Assembly: GCF_003634105.1 (NCBI RefSeq)
Contig: NZ_RBIQ01000014.1
Location: 1 to 64,000 of the forward strand
Direction: 5' to 3'
DNA length: 64,000 nucleotides
Origin: Maribacter vaceletii
Lineage (GTDB): Bacteria; Bacteroidota; Bacteroidia; Flavobacteriales; Flavobacteriaceae
The translations under genes were made by a program, and so were the position numbers. A model generated the notes under the pieces. That model was given only the letters and a program-made list of their open reading frames with translations, was not told where the DNA came from and searched no databases. The stretch's first letter is position 1. Every line of letters starts with the position of its first letter. Shown here piece by piece: positions 25,461-34,182 of this stretch.

Positions 25461-25793
25461 ATGGGATTAGCAAAATCTGAAATGTTTACAGACAAACAAA
25501 ATTTAATTTCTTCTTATGCCAAAGTGTTTGGACACCCTGCAAGGGTTGCTATTTTAGAACATTTATTTGCAATTAATTCTTGTATTTGTGGTGACTTAGT
25601 AGATGTTATAGGCTTAGCCCAACCTACAATTTCTCAGCACTTAAAAGAATTAAAAAATATTGGCCTTATAAAAGGAAATGTAGAAGGTACAAGTGTATGT
25701 TATTGTATACATAAAGAAAACTGGACAGCAATGAAAGCTACAATTAACAAATTTCTAGATCAAGACATTAACTGCAATACAGATTGTTGTTGA
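25461..25793 (+). CDS. arsR: ArsR-family arsenic-responsive repressor
   Basis: A 110-aa winged-helix ArsR/SmtB repressor, the first gene of an arsenic operon. The HTH covers CGDLVDVIGLAQPTISQHLKELKNIGLIKG at about 43-72. Cys-41 and Cys-43 (CIC) at the DNA-binding helix and a C-terminal CNTDCC tail (Cys-105, 109, 110) could bind As(III), which would release the DNA. The location of cysteines differs from the E. coli CVCDLC pattern. It probably represses its own operon through the twin operators at 25428 and 25820. Confidence 0.88.
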   Translation: MGLAKSEMFTDKQNLISSYAKVFGHPARVAILEHLFAINSCICGDLVDVIGLAQPTISQHLKELKNIGLIKGNVEGTSVCYCIHKENWTAMKATINKFLDQDINCNTDCC

Positions 25794-25819
25794 AAAAAAT
25801 TTAAACCATTTAATTATAA

Positions 25820-25837
25820 TATTGCAATAAAACGATA
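25820..25837 (-). promoter_or_regulatory. Putative ArsR operator 2 (upstream of the DUF6428 gene)
   Basis: Read on the minus strand, TATCGTTTTATTGCAATA matches operator 1 at 16 of 18 bases. The two sites share TAATATTGCAATA read in the plus direction. It ends 5 bp before the DUF6428 ATG, so arsR and the resistance genes may be transcribed from separate, co-repressed promoters. Confidence 0.65.
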
Positions 25838-25842
25838 ATACT

Positions 25843-26313
25843 ATGAAACTATCAGAAATAAAACAGCATTTAAACACATTAGAGAATATTGCTTTTAAAC
25901 TTCCTAACGGAGAGTTAGTTCCTAAACATTTTCATGTAACCGAAGTTGGAAAAGTAACAAAAAAATTTATTGATTGTGGTGGTACAGTAAGAAACGAAGA
26001 AGTAGTTAACTTTCAATTATGGAATGCAAATGATTATGACCACAGATTACATCCTGATAAACTAATACATATTATAGAGCTTTCTGAGAAAACTTTACAT
26101 ATTGGAGATTTAGATATTGAAGTAGAATACCAAGGGGAAACTATTGGAAAATTTGGATTAGATTTTGACGGTACTAGCTTTTTATTAACTGGGAAGCAAA
26201 CAGATTGCCTTGCAAAAGACAATTGCGGTGTGCCAGAACCAAAGCAAAAAGTTAAACTAAAAGAGTTACAAGCTACTGGAAATTCTTGTGCTCCAAACTC
26301 TGGTTGTTGTTAA
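25843..26313 (+). CDS. DUF6428-family protein of the arsenic operon
   Basis: A 156-aa protein with the DUF6428 layout: LPNGELVPKHFHVTEVGKVT near 20-39, then DCGGTVRNEEVVNFQLW, then RLHPDKLIHIIEL. Members occur in Bacteroidota ars operons and have no known function. Two features fit metalloid binding: the conserved HFH and the C-terminal tail NSCAPNSGCC, which parallels the CC ending of the neighbouring ArsR. No signal peptide, so cytosolic; it could be a metallochaperone or sensor, which is inference. It is 49 bp after arsR and 21 bp before the phosphatase gene. Confidence 0.8.
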   Translation: MKLSEIKQHLNTLENIAFKLPNGELVPKHFHVTEVGKVTKKFIDCGGTVRNEEVVNFQLWNANDYDHRLHPDKLIHIIELSEKTLHIGDLDIEVEYQGETIGKFGLDFDGTSFLLTGKQTDCLAKDNCGVPEPKQKVKLKELQATGNSCAPNSGCC

Positions 26314-26334
26314 ATTTATAAAACCCTTGTACAA

Positions 26335-26946
26335 ATGTTATACAAAGATATAATTACGCAAATAGAATCTTTAGATACAACAACTATTTCTGAAGAAAGA
26401 AAATTAATAGTAACCCCATTAATAGATTTTGTAAAAAGCAAAAAAGAGGCAAAAGAAGATATTAGAATAAATTTTATTTGCACTCACAACTCAAGACGTA
26501 GTCATCTATCCCAAGTTTGGGCGCAAACTATTGCTGCATATTTTAATATCAAAAACGTCTTTTGCTATTCTGGCGGCACAGAAGCTACTGCACTTTTTCC
26601 AATGGCAGCAAAAGCTTTAACAACTTCTGGTTTTAAAATTGAAACTATCTCAAATGAAAAAAATCCTGTTTATAGTATAAAAAATGGGGATAACAACCAC
26701 CCTATTATAGGTTTCTCCAAAAAGTATGACGACAGTTTTAATCCAACTTCTAAATTTGCAGCAGTATTAACCTGTTCTAGTGCGGATCAAGGTTGCCCTT
26801 TTATTGCCGGTGCTGAAAAAAGAATCCCTATTACTTTTGAGGATCCAAAAGCTTTTGACAATACACCGCAACAGGAAGAAAAGTATCAAGAAAGAAGTAT
26901 TCAAATAGCAACAGAATTATACTATGTATTTTCCAAAATTAAATAA
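26335..26946 (+). CDS. ArsC-like low-molecular-weight protein tyrosine phosphatase
   Basis: A 203-aa protein with an N-terminal helical extension of about 50 residues followed by an LMW-PTP-fold domain. The P-loop is CTHNSRRSH (Cys-x5-Arg) and a redox pair is likely in CSSADQGC. This matches the arsenate reductase (thioredoxin-type) / protein-tyrosine-phosphatase group found in Bacteroidota ars operons. Role: reduction of arsenate to arsenite for export by the ACR3 pump three bases downstream. The reductant is unknown; a bshC gene elsewhere in the window makes bacillithiol a candidate besides thioredoxin. Confidence 0.85.
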   Translation: MLYKDIITQIESLDTTTISEERKLIVTPLIDFVKSKKEAKEDIRINFICTHNSRRSHLSQVWAQTIAAYFNIKNVFCYSGGTEATALFPMAAKALTTSGFKIETISNEKNPVYSIKNGDNNHPIIGFSKKYDDSFNPTSKFAAVLTCSSADQGCPFIAGAEKRIPITFEDPKAFDNTPQQEEKYQERSIQIATELYYVFSKIK

Positions 26947-26949
26947 GAA

Positions 26950-27981
26950 ATGGCAAAAAAATTAAGCTTTCTTGATAGTAAACTAACGTTATGGATTTTC
27001 GTGGCTATGATTTTAGGTGTTGGTTTTGGAAATTTTTTCCCACAGTTACCTAAATATATTAATGCTGCAAGTTCAGGAACTACAAATATTCCAATAGCAA
27101 TAGGATTAATTTTAATGATGTATCCTCCCTTAGCAAAGGTTAATTATAAACTTTTACCAAAAGTATTTAAGGATATTAAAGTACTGTCTATTTCATTAAT
27201 TCTAAACTGGATTATAGGGCCTGTTTTAATGTTTATTCTTGCAATTACTTTTTTAAAAGAGTATCCAGAATATATGGTTGGCCTAATACTAATTGGATTA
27301 GCAAGGTGTATTGCCATGGTATTAGTTTGGAATGATTTGGCAGAGGGAAGTAGTGAATATGGCGCAGGCTTAGTAGCACTAAATAGTATTTTTCAAGTTT
27401 TTGCCTATAGCTTTTATGCGTGGCTATTTATTACAATACTGCCTCCCTATTTTGGATTTGAAGGTGCTATTGTAGACATATCTATTGCTACAATAGCAGA
27501 AAGTGTTGCTATATATTTAGGAATACCTTTTGCTTTAGGGATACTAAGTAGAATAGTACTTGTAAAACGTAAAGGAGAAAAATGGTATACAGAAAAATTT
27601 ATACCTACAATTTCCCCATTAACATTAATTTCTCTACTATTTACTATTGTTCTTATGTTTTCTTTAAAAGGAGAATTAATTTTAGAAATTCCTTTAGATG
27701 TGCTACGCATAGCCGTACCATTAGTCATTTATTTTGTAGTAATGTTTGGTATTGCCTTTTTTGTAAGTAAAGTTGTTGGTGCTAATTATTCTAAAAATGC
27801 TGCAATTTCTTTTACTGCTGCTGGTAATAATTTTGAACTTGCAATAGCGGTTGCAATTGCTGTTTTTGGGTTAAATTCTGGGCAAGCATTTACAGGTGTT
27901 ATTGGGCCTTTAATAGAAGTTCCTGCACTAATTTTACTAGTTAAAGTTGCTTTTTGGTTAAAACGAAAATACTATTCTTAA
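26950..27981 (+). CDS. ACR3-family arsenite efflux transporter
   Basis: A 343-aa inner-membrane permease with ten helices. The family signature [15 protein letters not shown] (with the essential Cys in helix 4) and a Glu in [15 protein letters not shown] (helix 9) identify ACR3. It exports arsenite using the proton motive force. It is the terminal gene of arsR-DUF6428-ArsC-like-acr3, only three bases after the phosphatase stop, and a terminator follows. Some annotations call this gene arsB; it is not the ArsB family. Confidence 0.93.
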   Translation: MAKKLSFLDSKLTLWIFVAMILGVGFGNFFPQLPKYINAASSGTTNIPIAIGLILMMYPPLAKVNYKLLPKVFKDIKVLSISLILNWIIGPVLMFILAITFLKEYPEYMVGLILIGLARCIAMVLVWNDLAEGSSEYGAGLVALNSIFQVFAYSFYAWLFITILPPYFGFEGAIVDISIATIAESVAIYLGIPFALGILSRIVLVKRKGEKWYTEKFIPTISPLTLISLLFTIVLMFSLKGELILEIPLDVLRIAVPLVIYFVVMFGIAFFVSKVVGANYSKNAAISFTAAGNNFELAIAVAIAVFGLNSGQAFTGVIGPLIEVPALILLVKVAFWLKRKYYS

Positions 27982-28003
27982 TAAGTATAGTAATACCAAT
28001 TTT

Positions 28004-28047
28004 AAAACATCTTATCTTTAAATATTTTTAACAGATAGGATGTTTTT
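28004..28047 (+). terminator. Intrinsic terminator of the arsenic operon
   Basis: The stem AAAACATCTTATCT / AGATAGGATGTTTT with one T-G wobble and a 15-nt loop is followed by TTTTTCTTTTTT. It closes the ars transcript before the histidine kinase gene. Confidence 0.8.
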
Positions 28048-28145
28048 CTTTTTTAACATACATAAAATACTTAATTAAACAATACTTCGTTATTAGATGG
28101 TGTACTATATTTCTTACACATATATGTTGAATTAAAAAAGAAGAA

Positions 28146-29408
28146 ATGATAGCTCCAAAAGACCATTTATATGAAAAAGAACGTGTAAATGCTTTAAAAT
28201 CTTACAACGTTTTAGACACGCTTCCTGAAGAAGACTATGACAATTTAACCAAGATTGCCGCTCAAATTTGTGGCACCCCTATCTCTTTAGTAAGTCTCTT
28301 AGATGAAACCAGACAATGGTTTAAATCTAGACATGGTATAGATGCTACAGAAACCCCTAAGGAATTAGCGTTTTGTGCTCATGCTATAAATTCTGATGAT
28401 AAAATTTTTAATATAAAAGATGCTAGAGAAGATGAAAGGTTTAAAGAAAACCCTTTAGTTATTAATGATCCAAATGTAATTTTCTATGCAGGTGTTTCGC
28501 TAACTAATGACGAGGGTCTTCCTCTTGGAACTCTCTGCGTTATAGATCACAAACCAAGAACTTTAACTCAAACTCAAAAAGATTCTTTAACTGCATTATC
28601 CAAACATGTAATGAATCTTTTAGAACTTAGAAAAAATAGAATCTTATTAGAAGATTCTAATAAAGAATTAGCTTTAAAGAATACAGAATTAGAAAATTTT
28701 GCATCCACAACTGCTCATGATTTAAAAGCTCCATTAAATAATATTTCTTCTATGTCTGAATTAATTATAGAAAGTTATTCGGACAAACTAGAGGAAGATG
28801 GCTCTATAATGCTTGGTTTTATAAAAACATCTTCTGATAAGTTAAAAAAATTGATTGATGGACTATTAAATTACAGTAAAACCTCTTCTTTATTACACTC
28901 AGAACGTACAACTGTTACTATAACTACGATAATAGAAGATTTACAAACTTTATATGCCTTTGAAAGTTCTGTAGATTTAGTAGTAAAAACAGACTTAAAA
29001 ACCATAACTATTAATAAAATTGCACTAGATCAAATTTTAATTAATTTGGTAGGAAATGCAATAAAATATGGTAATAAAGACGATTTAAAAATAATAATAG
29101 GAGTTTCTGAAAGTAAAGAAAATTATCATTTTTACGTACAAGATAATGGTCCTGGCATAGCTCTTAATCTACATGACAAAATATTTGAAATTTTTAAAAC
29201 TGTAGGTGTAAAAGATAAATATGGCCAACAAGGAACTGGAATTGGATTAGCTACCGTAAAGAAAATAGTAGAAAAACTGGGAGGAACAATTTCTGTGGAA
29301 TCTGAAGAAGGTAAAGGTGCAAAATTCATTTTTAACATTACAAAAGATACAACACCAAATATTCCTTTAGTAAACTACCTCGGGGCAAGCCCACAAGGCA
29401 TTTATTAG
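28146..29408 (+). CDS. GAF-domain sensor histidine kinase
   Basis: A 420-aa soluble kinase. GAF domain at about 20-165 (LTKIAAQICGTPISLVSLLD, LPLGTLCVIDHKPR). A HisKA domain carries the phospho-acceptor in FASTTAHDLKAPLNNISSM. The catalytic domain has ILINLVGNAIKYG (N box), VQDNGPGIAL (G1) and GTGIGLATVKKIVEKLGGTI (G2). No membrane segment, so it senses an internal signal; no response regulator is adjacent. The last 13 codons (VNYLGASPQGIY and stop) come from repeat copy 3, so the original C-terminus was probably replaced by insertion of the element. Confidence 0.88.
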   Translation: MIAPKDHLYEKERVNALKSYNVLDTLPEEDYDNLTKIAAQICGTPISLVSLLDETRQWFKSRHGIDATETPKELAFCAHAINSDDKIFNIKDAREDERFKENPLVINDPNVIFYAGVSLTNDEGLPLGTLCVIDHKPRTLTQTQKDSLTALSKHVMNLLELRKNRILLEDSNKELALKNTELENFASTTAHDLKAPLNNISSMSELIIESYSDKLEEDGSIMLGFIKTSSDKLKKLIDGLLNYSKTSSLLHSERTTVTITTIIEDLQTLYAFESSVDLVVKTDLKTITINKIALDQILINLVGNAIKYGNKDDLKIIIGVSESKENYHFYVQDNGPGIALNLHDKIFEIFKTVGVKDKYGQQGTGIGLATVKKIVEKLGGTISVESEEGKGAKFIFNITKDTTPNIPLVNYLGASPQGIY

Positions 29409-29469
29409 GAAACTAATTTTTGATTTCTAGGCAAGCCTCGGAGCATTTAAATCTCGATTATCGAGTAAA
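29369..29469 (+). repeat. REP/MITE-like palindromic repeat, copy 3 (overlaps kinase 3' end)
   Basis: A 101-bp copy, same orientation as copies 1 and 2. It has CCTCGGGGCAAGCCCACAAGG at the left, GGCAAGCCTCGGAGC in the middle, and the CTCGAT-T-ATCGAG palindrome at the right. Bases 29369-29408 are translated as the tail of the histidine kinase; the stop TAG lies inside the repeat. The right end is 12 bp from the converging nitronate monooxygenase stop. Confidence 0.87.
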
Positions 29470-29481
29470 AGAGGCTGCTTT

Positions 29482-30423
29482 TTAATATTTAGAGACTTTA
29501 GATTTTGTCTCATTAAATTGCTGCATCATATCTTCTATAATTTCTTTTGCAGGTTTTATATCAGAAATTAAAGCAGATACCTGCCCTATTTCTAATTCTC
29601 CCTCGTCCATATCCCCTTCAAACATTCCTTTTTTGGCTCTTGCCCTTCCTAATAATTCTTTAAGTTCCTTAACAGAAGCCCCAGATTTATATGCGTTTTG
29701 AATATCTTGATAAAACTTATTATTTAATAAACGAACAGGGGCTAATTCTTTCAAAGTCAACTTAGTATCCCCTTCCTTGGCGTTTACTACCATTTCTTTA
29801 AAACTCCTATGAGAAGAAGCTTCTTTACATGCAACAAACCTACTTCCTACCTGTACAGCATCTGCCCCTAAAACCATAACTGCTAACATTGCATTTCCGG
29901 TAGCTATACCTCCTGCAGCTATGATTGGTATTTTTACATGTTTTTTAATTAATGGTATTAATGTAAGTGTTGTAGATTCATCCCTACCATTATGACCACC
30001 TGCCTCAAAACCTTCTGCAACTATAGCATCTACCCCAGCTTCTTCTGCTTTTAAAGCAAATTTTAAACTACCAACAACATGTACTACTAGTATACCTTGA
30101 GATTTAAGTTTTGATGTCCAAACTTTAGGATTTCCAGCAGAGGTAATTACAATCTTAACTCCAAGTTCTATTACTATATTTATTATCTCTTCTAAATCTG
30201 GATATAACATAGGAATATTAACCGCAAATGGTTTATTGGTAGCCTCTTGACACTTAAGAATGTGCTCCCTTAGCACATTAGGATACATACTCCCAGCCCC
30301 AATAACTCCTAAACCACCTGCATTAGATACTGCAGATGCTAATCGCCAACCACTTGCCCATATCATTCCGCCCTGAATAATAGGATATTCTATTCCAAAT
30401 AACTTTAATACTTTATTTTTCAT
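29482..30423 (-). CDS. Nitronate monooxygenase / FabK-like flavoprotein
   Basis: A 313-aa TIM-barrel FMN enzyme. LFGIEYPIIQGGMIWASGWRLASAVSNAGGLG at the N-terminus, HVVGSLKFALKAEEAGVDAIVAEGFEAGGHNG (with the catalytic His of nitronate monooxygenases) and IPIIAAGGIATG (phosphate binding) are conserved. The family comprises nitronate monooxygenases and enoyl-ACP reductase FabK, which cannot be separated by motif reading. It lies 22 bp downstream of mnmA on the same strand, probably co-transcribed. Confidence 0.85.
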   Translation of the reverse strand: MKNKVLKLFGIEYPIIQGGMIWASGWRLASAVSNAGGLGVIGAGSMYPNVLREHILKCQEATNKPFAVNIPMLYPDLEEIINIVIELGVKIVITSAGNPKVWTSKLKSQGILVVHVVGSLKFALKAEEAGVDAIVAEGFEAGGHNGRDESTTLTLIPLIKKHVKIPIIAAGGIATGNAMLAVMVLGADAVQVGSRFVACKEASSHRSFKEMVVNAKEGDTKLTLKELAPVRLLNNKFYQDIQNAYKSGASVKELKELLGRARAKKGMFEGDMDEGELEIGQVSALISDIKPAKEIIEDMMQQFNETKSKVSKY

Positions 30424-30445
30424 ACCCTAAAATAACAATAAAAAA

Positions 30446-31636
30446 TTATGCTATAACACCAGAACCTAGTAACTCATCTTCTACATACCAAGCTACAAAT
30501 TGCCCTTCAGTAATTGCAGATTGCGGCTCTATAAAATCTACATATAAACCTTTTCTAGTTTTTACAACGGTTGCATCTTCTAAAGCTTGTCTATACCTAA
30601 TTCGTGCTTTAACTTTTAAAGATTCTCCAGGTTTTAAAGCTAAATCTGGTCGTATCCAATGCGTCTCTTCATTAGATACAAAAAGAGTATTTCTATATAA
30701 ACCTGGGTGACTTTTTCCTTGCCCTGTATATATTACATTTTCTTCTACATCAGTATCAATTACAAATAATGGTTCTTTTGTTCCTCCTACATTTAAACCT
30801 TTTCTTTGTCCTTTAGTAAAATAGTGTGCTCCTTGGTGCTCCCCTACTTTTTTTCCTTCAGAAACAGCATAAACAGGTTTTTCTGAAGAAAAATATAATT
30901 TATCTTCCTCCGTATTAAACCCTGCAACTTCTCTAGTATAAAATGGGTGGGTATTTGGTATTTCTACAATAATTCCTTTTTTTGGTTTTAATTTTTGCTG
31001 TAAAAAATCAGGTAATCTTACTTTACCTATAAAACATAGTCCTTGGGAATCTTTTTTATCCGCAGTAATTAAATTCATTTTTGCTGCAATTTCTCTAACC
31101 TCAGGTTTTTGTAATTCACCTATAGGAAATAAAGTCTTAGATAATTGTTCTTGAGATAATTGGCATAAAAAATAGGATTGGTCTTTATTTTGGTCTTTAC
31201 CGGATAAAAGCTGGTAAGTTTGTGTTCCATCTTCATTATTTACAATTCCTTTTCTACAATAATGCCCTGTAGCAACATAGTCCGCACCAAGTTGCATTGC
31301 TATTTTCATAAAAACATCAAACTTAATTTCTCTATTGCAAAGTACATCTGGGTTTGGTGTTCTACCCATTTCATACTCTCTAAACATATAATCTACAATA
31401 CGTTCCTTATACTCTGCACTTAAATCTACCGTCTGAAAAGGAATTCCAAGCTTCTCTGCTACGATTAGAGCATCATTACTATCTTCTAACCATGGACATT
31501 CTTCGGATATTGTAACAGAATCATCATGCCAATTTTTCATAAAAAGGCCTATAACGTCATATCCCTGCTCCTTAAGAAGGTATGCTGCAACACTTGAATC
31601 TACTCCTCCAGAAAGACCTACAACTACTTTTTTCAT
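30446..31636 (-). CDS. mnmA: tRNA-specific 2-thiouridylase MnmA
   Basis: A 396-aa enzyme that thiolates U34 of tRNA-Lys, -Glu and -Gln. The PP-loop is [15 protein letters not shown] at 4-18. The two catalytic cysteines are in [16 protein letters not shown] and [11 protein letters not shown]. The tRNA recognition segment GHYCRKG and the C-terminal beta-barrel ([13 protein letters not shown]) follow. The length is slightly above the usual 360-370 aa because of a loop after GKVRLPDFL. Cytosolic. Confidence 0.95.
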   Translation of the reverse strand: MKKVVVGLSGGVDSSVAAYLLKEQGYDVIGLFMKNWHDDSVTISEECPWLEDSNDALIVAEKLGIPFQTVDLSAEYKERIVDYMFREYEMGRTPNPDVLCNREIKFDVFMKIAMQLGADYVATGHYCRKGIVNNEDGTQTYQLLSGKDQNKDQSYFLCQLSQEQLSKTLFPIGELQKPEVREIAAKMNLITADKKDSQGLCFIGKVRLPDFLQQKLKPKKGIIVEIPNTHPFYTREVAGFNTEEDKLYFSSEKPVYAVSEGKKVGEHQGAHYFTKGQRKGLNVGGTKEPLFVIDTDVEENVIYTGQGKSHPGLYRNTLFVSNEETHWIRPDLALKPGESLKVKARIRYRQALEDATVVKTRKGLYVDFIEPQSAITEGQFVAWYVEDELLGSGVIA

Positions 31637-31656
31637 TCTAAAAATTATATAGCCTA

Positions 31657-31664
31657 CAAAAGTA
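31657..31664 (-). promoter_or_regulatory. TAnnTTTG -7 element for mnmA
   Basis: TACTTTTG on the minus strand matches the consensus and ends 20 nt before the mnmA ATG. No TTTG is found at the ideal spacing. Confidence 0.45.
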
Positions 31665-31884
31665 CAAAATTACCATCTTAGAATTTTCAAATTTAATTTT
31701 CTCTTCAAAAATTATGTTTTGTTTAATTTTTTTATATATTTGTTAAACAATAAACAACTATTTATCTAACATATACTTTATTAATAACCAATAGTTTACA
31801 TAATAAATATTAATTGTTGTTTATTAATTTGTTATAAAAATTAAACATTATACTAAAATTTAAGCCATGGAAAAACTATTAAAA

Positions 31885-33858
31885 ATGAAACGTTACTTAT
31901 TACTATCCTGTTTTTGTATTACACTTTTTTCTTGTGATAAAAACGATGATGTAACAGAAGAAAAATCAACCGAACTTAGCATTACTGCAACAGCCCAAGC
32001 AACAGAATCTCTAAGCTCTTTAGTTGCTGCTCTAATACAGGCCGATGCAGGCTTAGTTGAAGCTCTAGATGATAAAAACGCTACCTACACTGTTTTTGCG
32101 CCAACTAATGATGCTTTTACTACCCTATTAGGAAATTTAGATGATTTTAACTCTCTGGAAGATTTTGATACAGAAGAAGAAAAAGCTCTACTTGCTCAAA
32201 TTCTTAAATATCATGTTATAACAGATATTGCTGCAAAATCTACAGATTTAAATGATGGCCAAATGATAACCACACTGCAAGAGGAAGATGTAACTATTGC
32301 TTTAGAATCCTCTTCAGTTAATATCATAGACAAAACAGAAACAAAAGCTACTGTTACTGCAGCAGACATAATTGCTACTAATGGTGTTGTTCACCTTGTA
32401 GATAAAGTACTTTTACCGCAGACGGTTATTGATGCCATTAACTCTCCTGGTAACTTAGTTAGTATTTTAATAGAAACCGAGCCGCTTTCCATATTAAAAG
32501 ATGCTGTGATAAAAGCAGACTTAGTAGAGACTTTATCTAGTGAAGGCCCTTTTACTGTATTTGCGCCAACAAATGATGCTTTTGCTGCATTATTAGATGT
32601 TTTAGGTGATGATTATAATAGTTTAGATGATTTTGATACTGAAGAAGAAATAAATTTATTAAAAAATATTCTTCTTTTTCATGTTATACCAAATGCTACT
32701 GTAAAAGCAGGAGATTTAACTGCAGGAGAAGTAGGAACCGCATTTACAAACAACTCTGTTAGTATTATAGATAACCAAGGAACATTTGTTATAGTAGATG
32801 CATCTGAAGCTAATACAAACATAACTGGTACAGATATTATAGCTTCAAACGGAGTAGCACACACCATAGATAAAGTACTTTTACCGCAAGTAGCAATTGA
32901 TTTTGTTACGAACTTAAATCTTAAAACAATAGTAGAATTAGCTGTTGAAACTAACGATTTAAGTGTTCTAGTTAGCACTTTACAACAAGCAGATGCTGGC
33001 CTAGTTGAAACCTTGTCTGGAGATGGACCATTCACTGTTTTTGCACCAACAAATGATGCTTTTATTGCATTATTAGAAAGTTTAGGAGATGAATATAATG
33101 CTGTAAGTGATTTTGATACAGATGAAGAAAAAGCTCTACTTGTAAAAATACTTACCTATCATGTAATTGGTAACACTACCGCTTTATCTACAGATTTATC
33201 TAACCACCAAGAGATTACAACGCTACAATCTGAAAATATTACGATTAACTTAACGGGTGGAGTTTATATAAATGATGCAACAGATACTCCTGCACAAGTA
33301 ACAGCTGCAGACGTTATTGCTAGTAACGGTGTGGTTCATATTATTGATAAAGTATTATTACCTCAAGAAGTTTTAGACATACTAAATCCTAATATTGTTG
33401 CAACAGCACAAAGTGTTTCAGATTTGAGTCTTTTAGTTGAAGCTCTTATACAAGCTGATGCAGGTTTGGTAGATACTCTATCTGGCGAAGGACCATTTAC
33501 TGTATTTGCTCCAACAAATGCTGCATTTACAAGTCTATTAGATCTATTAGGGAATGATTATAATAGTTTAGAAGATTTTGACACCCCTGAAGAGAAGACA
33601 ATTTTAACAAAAATACTAACATACCATGTTATTTCTGGTGCTAGCGTAAAATCTACAGATTTAACAGACCATCAAGAAATAATTCCATTACAAGGAGAAT
33701 CTATTTTTGCCTTAGTAGGTAATAGTATAGGGTTAAGAGATAAGACTTCTACCGATGCAAATGTTACAACTGCAGATGTTATGACAAGCAATGGTATTGT
33801 ACATATAATAGATAAAGTTTTATTGCCCCAAGAAGTTCTTGATGCATTAGGACATTAA
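31885..33858 (+). CDS. Four-domain fasciclin (FAS1) lipoprotein
   Basis: A 657-aa surface or periplasmic lipoprotein with signal KRYLLLSCFCITLFSC. Four FAS1 domains are visible, each opening with LS-x-L...ADAGLVE-x-L or a variant, with the core FTVFAPTNDAF and closing GVVHIIDKVLLP. They cover about 30-185, 190-330, 345-500 and 505-657. FAS1 domains mediate cell adhesion. ATG at 31885 is preferred because it gives a standard lipoprotein signal; an in-frame ATG at 31867 adds six residues. Highly similar DNA in domains 2-4 could recombine. A TATATTTG element at 31735 would leave a leader of over 120 nt. Confidence 0.92.
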   Translation: MKRYLLLSCFCITLFSCDKNDDVTEEKSTELSITATAQATESLSSLVAALIQADAGLVEALDDKNATYTVFAPTNDAFTTLLGNLDDFNSLEDFDTEEEKALLAQILKYHVITDIAAKSTDLNDGQMITTLQEEDVTIALESSSVNIIDKTETKATVTAADIIATNGVVHLVDKVLLPQTVIDAINSPGNLVSILIETEPLSILKDAVIKADLVETLSSEGPFTVFAPTNDAFAALLDVLGDDYNSLDDFDTEEEINLLKNILLFHVIPNATVKAGDLTAGEVGTAFTNNSVSIIDNQGTFVIVDASEANTNITGTDIIASNGVAHTIDKVLLPQVAIDFVTNLNLKTIVELAVETNDLSVLVSTLQQADAGLVETLSGDGPFTVFAPTNDAFIALLESLGDEYNAVSDFDTDEEKALLVKILTYHVIGNTTALSTDLSNHQEITTLQSENITINLTGGVYINDATDTPAQVTAADVIASNGVVHIIDKVLLPQEVLDILNPNIVATAQSVSDLSLLVEALIQADAGLVDTLSGEGPFTVFAPTNAAFTSLLDLLGNDYNSLEDFDTPEEKTILTKILTYHVISGASVKSTDLTDHQEIIPLQGESIFALVGNSIGLRDKTSTDANVTTADVMTSNGIVHIIDKVLLPQEVLDALGH

Positions 33859-33942
33859 AAAACCCCGAGATATTAACTAACCATAGTTTTTATTTCATTT
33901 TAAGCCCCTGCATTACTATAATATAGTTTTGTTTGGGGTTTT
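33859..33942 (+). terminator. Candidate long-loop terminator after the fasciclin gene
   Basis: AAAACCCC (33859-33866) begins directly after the stop codon and pairs with GGGGTTTT (33935-33942), followed by ATTTTGG. The 68-nt interior holds two smaller palindromes (AACTA-acca-TAGTT and ACTATAATATAGT), so a branched structure is possible. The long loop makes classical termination uncertain. Confidence 0.4.
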
Positions 33943-34130
33943 ATTTTGGTCAAATAGCAAAAATGTAAGAAAAAACTTTCCTTAACTCCCTACCCCTTAC
34001 CTACTAAAAAAAACAAACAACATTATACCTCCCTTTAGCATACAAAATTACCTATTTGACAACTAATACTTTTTAAAACTTTAAAAGGGTTGCATATTTG
34101 GAATCCCAAATCTTACCATAGACTTTTAAC

Positions 34131-34167
34131 AAAAAGAGGCTCCTATTAAAATAGGAGCCTCTTTTTT
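34131..34167. terminator. Strong terminator after yidC, bidirectional
   Basis: AAAAAGAGGCTCCTAT and its exact complement flank a 4-nt loop, with T runs on both strands. It separates yidC from the converging fasciclin gene. Confidence 0.9.
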
Positions 34168-34182
34168 ATACGCTAAGCATTA

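Larger units (their letters stand above)
33859..34182. other. 324-bp intergenic region between converging genes
   Basis: No gene is seen. The left part (33859-33942) can fold with AAAACCCC / GGGGTTTT arms; the right part (34131-34167) is the yidC terminator. The 190 bp between are AT-rich and unremarkable. Confidence 0.6.

Noticed and set aside
28146-29408. GAF kinase as the arsenic sensor of the ars operon
   Set aside because: A terminator separates it from acr3, no response regulator is nearby, and ArsR explains regulation. Proximity alone is not enough.
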